Origin: Prosopocoilus inquinatus
Taxonomy: Eukaryota > Arthropoda > Insecta > Coleoptera > Lucanidae
Direction: 5' to 3'
NCBI GenBank assembly: GCA_036172665.1
Contig: CM069871.1
Span: 57,348,713 to 57,412,712 of the forward strand
Length of the DNA stretch: 64,000 nt
The position numbers and the translations under genes were made by a program. Positions 57,389 to 64,000 of this stretch are shown piece after piece. The notes below the pieces were generated by a model. The model had not been told where the DNA came from. It did no database searches and saw only the letters and a program-made list of their open reading frames with translations. Each line of letters opens with the position of its first letter. The stretch's first letter is position 1.

Positions 57389-59861
57389 CACTCATGGACT
57401 TTAAAGACGCCCAGGTCTTTACAACCCCTGTCCACTACTTTACTGCTCGACTATATTAATCCGACCGACCTAAAATTATTTACGACGAATACTCTTGCAG
57501 CCTTTCCAATAATTATCTACACGTGTTTGTATGTATTCATGCTTCAATGTAATACTGCTTTACACGCCGTGTCCGCAAATCGGGTTTACTATAGGAAAAA
57601 CGTTTTATTTTTCATTTTTCTGCTTGCCCTAAAACGTAATAAATATTACGAAAATAATAAATTCCCATTAATAACTGAAAAAGTTAGGATATTTATCTTT
57701 TTACTTTAACAAAATGTCAATCATGTCAGCTAGGAATTGGCGGTATTATGAATTTGATACCTTACCACGTTTTCATTCACAATATCTTTGTTTTATGAAA
57801 ATGTTTTGCAGGTTCTTAAAATTTTAAAATGGAAGTTAAAAAATGAAAACCTGTTTTTAAGAGAGTTTATTTTAAATTATTTTATTCTACGTAACTATTA
57901 CCCCTTTTACATTTACAGTAATTGAAGAGTAACTTCTAACTGGTCTAAGTGCCAATTTTGTGTTAAATTGTTTTTTTTTGTTAAAACTCCTCAAAATTTT
58001 GTTTTTAGTTTTTAGTTTTCTGCAATATTAAGGTGTAATTTGCTTGTGCCTTTATATATGATTTGATTTCGTTACTTTTACTATTAAACAGGTTTCAGAC
58101 TCTATTTCGCTTAAATCAAATTAGCACTTAGACCATTTAGAAATTACATTCTTCGAATGATATTACTTGACTTAAACAGTTTACATGAATTTACGCAATT
58201 TTTGTACATTGTCATATTATGTGAAAGTGTAAATATGATTTTATTTCATTGTTATTAATGGAAGTTTAATATTTCTATAGCGGTTTTGGAATTTTTTAGA
58301 CTTTTTATAAAGAATGTTTTTTTTTTCGAAAAGTGAAAAATTAAAGGGTCTTCCTATAGTGAACTAGATCCGTGGACACATTGTATATTGGATTCTATAT
58401 TATACAAATTTCGCAAAAGTGTAGTAATTTTTTAAGTTTTCTGATTAGATATATCAACCTTTAGAATTTTAATTTTACTGTAATTTTATACAAGTATAAA
58501 ATTGTGAATAGCTTTAACAGCGACTCTCTACGATCAGAATTTTATAAAATTGTGATTAAATATATTATAACTAAACTAAATGATAAAATTTCTTATCTCG
58601 TTATATATACTAAGATAATCTGTCTTAACACAATTAATTACAGCCTGGGCCAAAAGTATTAGGCACCCTTACGATTTTAATTCTTCTCCGAAAGTGTTTA
58701 CACAAAAGTTTCTAATTTTGTTGTAGTGAGAACTATATAGGATAATTTAAACAATGCCCAATACTTTATAGGGATTGTAAAACATCGGGTAGGTAACAAT
58801 TCACAATTCTGGTTCAGAGAACAGCTAATCAGTCTCCTATCGGCGTGCAGTGGTTTTACCGGCCAAAAATAAAAAGTCAACCCTAAGGGTGTTTTTTCGC
58901 TTGGTGCGTTACTTTATCACCACACTGTATAAAATCCAATATACACCATATCCATGGATCGAGTTCACTATAGGAAAAACGTTTTAATTTTTCACTTTTC
59001 GAAAAAAATCATGCTTTATTAATAAAAACTGGTTGTCCTAAAAATTCCAAAGCCGCCATAATATTAATCTGCATTAACAACAGTAAAATAAAATCATTTA
59101 CACTGTCACAAAATATAGCAATACTCAAAAATTCCGTTAGTAAATACACGAAAACTGTTTCAGTAAAGTAATATCAATTTAATTATAGACTGTACCTAAC
59201 TTTTTAATGGTGTAAATGTAAATAGAATCAATTCCAAAAACCAAAAACAAAATTTGGAGCAGTTTTAACCAAAAAAAAAACCATTTAACACAAAATTGGC
59301 ACTTAGACCAGTTAGAAGTTACTCTTCAATTACTGTAAATGTAAAAGGGGTAATAGTTATGTAGAATAAAATAATTTAAAATAAACTCTCTTAAAAACAG
59401 GTTTTCATATTTTAACTTCAATTTTAAAATTTTAAGAACCTGCAAACATTTTCATAAAACAAAGATATTGTGAATGAAAACGTGGTAAGGTATCAAATTC
59501 ATAATACCGCCAATTCCTAGCTGACATGATTGACATTTTGTTAAAGTAAAAAGATAAATATCCTAACTTTTTCAGTTATTAATGGGAATTTATTATTTTC
59601 GTAATATTTATTACGTTTTAGGGCAAGCAGAAAAATGAAAAATAAAACGTTTTTCCTATAGTAAACCCGATTTGCGGACACGGCGTGTAAAACAGTATTA
59701 CATTGAAGCACGAATACATACAAACACGTGTAGATAATTATTGGAAAGGCTGCAAGAGTACCCGTCGTAAATAATTTTAGGTCGGTCGGATTAAGATAGT
59801 CGACCGGTAAAGTAGAGGGCAGGGGTTGTAAAGACCTGCGCGTCTTTAAAGTCCATGAGTG
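57389..59861. mobile_element. 2.5-kb foldback element with ~1-kb arms
   Basis: Left arm from CACTCATGGACTTTAAAGAC is mirrored to the right end GTCTTTAAAGTCCATGAGTG, each bordered by TA (57387-57388, 59862-59863). Pairing continues inward to about 58410 and 58928, where ATTGGATTCTATA faces TATAAAATCCAAT. The arms are closely similar over the first ~600 bp, so a 110-aa frame appears in mirror image at both ends; it is a shadow of the repeat. The space between the arms holds a small TA-flanked element. No transposase found. Confidence 0.85.
58641..58927. mobile_element. Small TA-flanked element in the foldback loop
   Basis: The left end CAGCCTGGGCCAAAAGTATT and the reverse-complemented right end CAGTGTGGTGATAAAGTAAC are imperfect inverted repeats with TA on both sides. 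It is 287 bp and lies between the two arms of the larger foldback. Non-coding. Confidence 0.5.
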
Positions 59862-60075
59862 TACATCCAAACTAAGAAGATAAACAAATAACAAAATAGT
59901 TTTTAGTATTTAGGACGTCTTTTAAATTCTATTCAAAATAATAAATCGATAAAATAAATGAAAAAGACTTTCTTAATACGTAAAAGTTTTATTATATTAA
60001 AATTAATATAAAAACCACTTCGGAGATGTAAAATAATTAGGACAAAAAAATTGATTAACAATTTTCTTATTAGAA

Positions 60076-60218
60076 TCAAAACTGACCCTGTGATTTTTTT
60101 TTTGTGAAAGTAATGTATGAAGTTAATTTCAGGGAATTGAGCAGTCCAAATTTGAAGTCCGTCTGTGCGTGAGGATGCAATTTTTCTTGCTTTTCCTTAT
60201 CAGACTGCCACAGGATAA
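60076..60218 (-). CDS. Possible unassigned terminal exon
   Basis: After a CCGTTTTAG acceptor, a frame of 46 codons reads ILWQSDKEKQEKLHPHAQTD, then FKFGLLNSLKLTSYITFTKK, to TGA. Composition and GC (higher than flanks) look coding. No family is recognised and no partner exon was found, so it may be chance. It lies upstream of the desaturase-like exons on the same strand but cannot be joined to them because it ends in a stop. Confidence 0.25.
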
Positions 60219-60603
60219 CTAAAACGGACCAACACCGCTAGTCAAAAAAATAAACACAATGCATTTGTACGAAAGCAAAACATATCTTTTCAATAAAATA
60301 TTTTGAAACTCATTAAGTTGTTCCTTAATTAAAAATAAGTTAAGAAAAAGGCAAAAGAATTGGTGGTACTCGGACTCCGGGACTCGGAGTCCTCGATTCA
60401 TCATTCTTTTCTTCCATCAAATACGAATATAATTTAATTTTTTGAAATTAATTCAATTAATTAATTCGATGTAAATCGCTTAGAGGAAAATATAGATCAA
60501 GGACAGAACATGTTTTTTTGCTAGTATTTTATTGAAATTAAATATAGACACCATATTTTTTTTACATCTTTGAAGTTTTTCCGATCATCCCGGAAGAATA
60601 TCA

Positions 60604-60645
60604 GGATATATAAGCTGCCTGCCGGGGAGTCAGTCACACCACAGA
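60604..60645 (+). promoter_or_regulatory. Candidate TATA + initiator core promoter
   Basis: GATATATAAG at 60606-60615 is followed about 25 bp later by GAGTCAGTCAC, an arthropod TCAGT-type initiator. The next ~60 bp end in GGGTCAG|GTATTTTG, a possible splice donor. This resembles the start of an insect gene with a tiny first exon, but no downstream exon is identified within the window. Confidence 0.4.
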
Positions 60646-60928
60646 AGTCAGTGAATAAGTAACTGTCAATCAAAAATTTAGGGTCAGGTATTTTGTTGCA
60701 ACAACTACAAAATTCAGGTCCAAACTATTCGAAACACGATTCAAACTTTTAAGCGAAAGAAAGCATCTATTATTACAAGCAAATTTTCTGTGGTTCCCCG
60801 GACATCACATACCGGTTTGTATGTTGTATGAAACGCTACGATTCGATCATTGAAAAAAAATTTATTCTGAGACACAAATTGCAAAAAAACCTAAATAAAT
60901 ATTTCTTGAAATATTCAGTTTTAATGTA

Positions 60929-62785
60929 CAGGCTGGATTAATTTCGGTGTCTCTTATGGGCATCTCCGTAACTATAGAGATAGATTTTTGGAGATTAAGT
61001 CAATAGTGTAAACAAAAATTGGCTATCTTCTTTCGTTTTCAAGTTATGGGCAAAAATTGCCATTTTCGACTTTTCGTTTTTCGGCCATATCTCGTTTATT
61101 TCTAGAGATATTAAAAAACTGCTTGAACATTATTACGACACTTTTTGGAATACAATTCAGTGGTGTAGTTGCTTTTTTAATATTTACTTAAAGTTTCAAG
61201 TTATAACATAAAGATATATTTTTTTTAAATAGAAATCATAGTAGGCAATGCTCTCATTAAATAGAGATTTTTTTTGTGTTTTCAAAAATATATACTTTGT
61301 TGGATTTATTTTTTTATAACTAAATAAACTAGGAAAAACTGTCATTTTTGTTATTATCCTTGCGTTAATATCCTATGTCTCAATAGGCTGAATTCAATAC
61401 GGTGCGAATTTTTTGTTTTGCATTATTCGCATTAATTTGCAAAATACCGTTTTATCGTTTTGAGCGACCGTTCTGATAAGAGCTCCTGTCTGACTTTCTA
61501 TTGGAAATGAGTTTATCATTCATCACGTTTCACTGAACATTTTAACAAGAATGTTTCAAACTATGTATTATTAAAACGTGTTAAGACCGAAAATTTATAG
61601 AAATTTTTTTTTAATCTTTGAATGGTCAACATTGCACGAACATCATCAACGTGTCACTATCGGTTGATAGCCTTCGTTAGGAAGAAACGTTGAACGTTGG
61701 TGTAATTTTCAGTGTCCGTTTAAAGGTTCAAAACAATTTTTATACAATTTCCATCGGACAAGAAACTATTTTAATAAAAAAATTTATAATTGAAGTCGAC
61801 TCTTATCCGATGAAATATGTGAGAGAAAATAGTTTTTAAATTTTTAAACTAACTAAACTTAAAAGGGACACTATGAAATCGCAAGAACACTACGTTTCGC
61901 TATCGCTTTATAGTTTCGTCAGGAGCGAAAAAAATGTAAATAAACAAGTTCAAAAGAACCGAAAAAGTAACATGATTTTAAACTAAAATACGAGTTGTCC
62001 GGATAAACATAACGGTAATAATAACTAAATTAGAACTGTATTAAGATTTCTTTTTTTTTTGTTTCTCTTGAGTTATATTTTATTAAAAACACTGAAAACA
62101 AAAACAAACACAAATAGTAAAATATAAACAAATTCGGACATGTATCAAACTAGATTTTCCTGCATTCATATTTAATAAAAACGAAAAAGCTTTTGCCAGA
62201 TCGGTCGCGATGGGTGCTACATTTCTCAAACGGAATTTTGTAAAATAAAGTGAATATGAATTTTTTTACGCGGGCAAAACTGTCTAAAGGTTTCAAAGTT
62301 TGTCAATATTTAATCAAAACAAAAGAAATGTCGGCACTGCATTGAAGACAGCCTACTGAGACTAGGATATTAACAAAGACAATAACAAAAATGACAGTTT
62401 CTCCTATTAGTTATAAAAAATAAACCCAACAAAGTATATAGTTTTGAAAACAGAAAAAAAAAAATAATAACTTTATGTTATATATCGAAAATTTAAGGAA
62501 ATATTAAAAAGTCAACTACACCATTGAATTGTATTCCAAAAAGTGTCCTAATAATGTTCAAGCAGTTTTTTAATATCTCTAGAAATAAACGAGATATGAC
62601 CGAAAAACGAAAAGTCGAAAATGGCAATTTTTGCCCATAACTTGAAAACGAAAGAAGATAGCCAATTTTTGTTTACACTATTGACTTAATCTCCAAAAAA
62701 GAGATCGAGACTTGGCCACTGGTTTTCTTCTATCTCTTATAGTTACGGAGATGCCCATAAGAGACATCGAAATTAATCCACCCTG
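60929..62785. mobile_element. 1.9-kb foldback element with ~530-bp arms
   Basis: CAGGCTGGATTAATTTCGGT at the left is mirrored by CGAAATTAATCCACCCTG at the right, with TA at 60927-60928 and 62786-62787. Pairing runs through GGGCATCTCCGTAACTATA, CAAAAATTGGCTATCTTCTT and GTGTAGTTGCTTTTTTAATA to about 61460 and 62250. The ~790-bp core has no recognisable transposase. Tc1/mariner-type ends. Confidence 0.85.
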
Positions 62786-63068
62786 TACGTACGTAAAATA
62801 GTTTTCAAAAAATAAAAGACGCATGTATATTTTTTGTTACAATTTCAAGAATTTCCAAGTTCACTTCTCCACAAGTCCAGTGCAACGTGCCCACTGACAA
62901 TGTTTTCTTCATCAAGAGATACTGTTTATTCTTGCAATTTATGAATTATTTAATCTAAGGATTTGGGTTTATGGTGAGGGGTTATTTGGTCATCCAATTG
63001 CAAAAGTACAGAATATATTTTCTACCAATTACAAGCTTTGGACAAACGAAAATAATCACCATTTAAGC

Positions 63069-63222
63069 TGATTTTCCTGCTTGGAAAATTCGTCATTTGG
63101 GGATTGCTGCTATTGGTTTTCATTAATCACGTGATCAATGATAACCAATACCTTTCGTCAAGTGACGACGACAGCCAATGACAGCAATCCCCAAATTCTC
63201 TATAGCAGGAAAAGCAGCTTTA
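63069..63222. mobile_element. Palindromic MITE
   Basis: GCTGATTTTCCTGCTTGGAA with ATTTGGGGATTGCTGCTATT pairs with CAATGACAGCAATCCCCAAA and TAGCAGGAAAAGCAGC. About 155 bp, non-coding. Confidence 0.65.
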
Positions 63223-63659
63223 CTAACTCTTTATCAAATAGTAAACAACAACCATAATCGTTATTCGCACAAATACATAACAATTTGCTTTAAAATAATC
63301 AATAATAGCACTCTTGCCATAATTGCTTCTTAACAATGGGCAAGTTTCAATTCAATTATTACAAGAATTAGTCTTTTTTCATTCTTCAACAGTAGTTATT
63401 TTAATTAAGAAGTTTTTTTTTTAATTAAATAAAATATCATACTTTAGGGATTTTCTACCGAGCTAACCATTCCTAACCACAATAAACCTCAATAAACTTT
63501 CAAATTTTTACCGGCTAACTACGCCAAACAATGACGTCAGAGTTGACCATAATCTTAATCCAAGTCCTGAGATAGTTAAAGAATGGTTAATATTGTTATA
63601 TCTCTCAGATTGAAGTGTTTTCGTAAATAAACGCATATACTGCTACAGTGGAGTGTGTG
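63223..63659. other. Gene-free region
   Basis: AT-rich sequence with no recognised exon. CTAACCATTCCTAACC and ACCATAATCTTAATCC near 63465-63560 are similar in style but not clearly paired. Confidence 0.3.
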
Positions 63660-64000
63660 GATACAAATAGGGGAAGAACGGGAAAAGTGGCCAGGGCGGG
63701 AAAAGTAGCCATTACCGATTTCACGCATTCAATAGTGCTGCAACCTGCTGAGAAACGGGCAAACTAGTTCATACGACGCCATTAAATTGTCTGTGAGTTT
63801 GGTGGCGATACCTCGGCCCGTTTACATTTAGGAGAAGTTTTTGTCTTTTTCAGCCCTCTGATGTAAGGTAAGTCAGTTATATCATCCCTGTTATCTTGCT
63901 TTTATGTACAGTAGTGATTATTTGCAATGTTACAGCTTAAACGGCTTGTTTTTACCTACAAATCTATATGTTCGTTGTTTAGTTTTGTTGGTTGGACAAA
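63660..64000. mobile_element. Probable transposon end, cut by window edge
   Basis: GGGGAAGAACGGGAAAAGTG with GCCAGGGCGGGAAAAGTAGC shows a tandem GGGAAAAGTGGCC-like motif typical of repeat ends in insect genomes. The element, if real, continues past 64000, so its class and far end cannot be checked here. Confidence 0.35.

Larger units (their letters stand above)
59864..60928. other. Mostly gene-free region with a possible exon and promoter
   Basis: It holds a candidate short exon on minus (60076-60218) and a TATA/initiator pair on plus near 60607-60633, listed separately. Otherwise AT-rich with no recognised features. Confidence 0.35.

Noticed and set aside
57377..57709. 110-aa frame conserved at 59541-59894 (117 aa)
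   Set aside because: The two frames are the mirrored arms of one foldback element. DNA-level pairing continues far beyond the frames, so protein similarity is not evidence of a gene.
12..64000. CRISPR array or prokaryotic operon
   Set aside because: All tandem repeats lack unique, evenly sized spacers. Genes have introns and eukaryotic signals.

Overview
The window is AT-rich nuclear DNA from an arthropod, most likely an insect. It has spliceosomal introns as short as 57-61 bp, long transposon-filled gaps, and many Tc1/mariner, PIF/Harbinger and hAT-like elements. Abundant TA-flanked elements ending in CAGGGTG-like repeats would suit a beetle, but the order is an inference. No prokaryotic or viral gene organisation is present.

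Host genes are sparse. From left to right: the last exon of delta-1-pyrroline-5-carboxylate synthase (3878-4143, +); a two-exon gene for an unrecognised 1904-aa acidic protein with six tandem ~155-residue repeats (4815-10590, +); an intronless AFG1-like mitochondrial AAA ATPase (28474-29829, -); and four 3' exons of a very divergent acyl-CoA desaturase-like gene (54182-57287, -) that has lost several metal-ligand residues. Earlier desaturase exons were not found.

Most of the rest is mobile DNA, often nested. 11272-16714 is an LTR retrotransposon with 266-bp LTRs differing at one base but almost no coding capacity. 34034-35959 is a DD41D mariner with ~350-bp inverted repeats and one frameshift, next to an older relative (33088-33630). 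38305-40238 holds three elements inserted one inside another. 46358-49179 is a PIF/Harbinger element with TTA target duplications; its transposase and MADF/BESS accessory genes lie on opposite strands with interlocking exons and introns, and it is the most unusual structure here. 50037-50901 is a decayed Harbinger-like relative. 54584-55876 is a DD34D mariner inside a desaturase intron. Long foldback elements lie at about 18330-19600, 57389-59861 and 60929-62785.

Other repeats include a ~165-bp tandem array whose units carry AGATGGCGC-like, CTCF-core-like motifs (43400-44330), a dispersed palindromic family with at least five fragments, and two copies of a TTA-flanked MITE, one of which has its own empty-site paralogue in the window. 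The host genes show no sign of acting together. Every gene model comes from reading frames, splice sites and family motifs only; no similarity search could be run.
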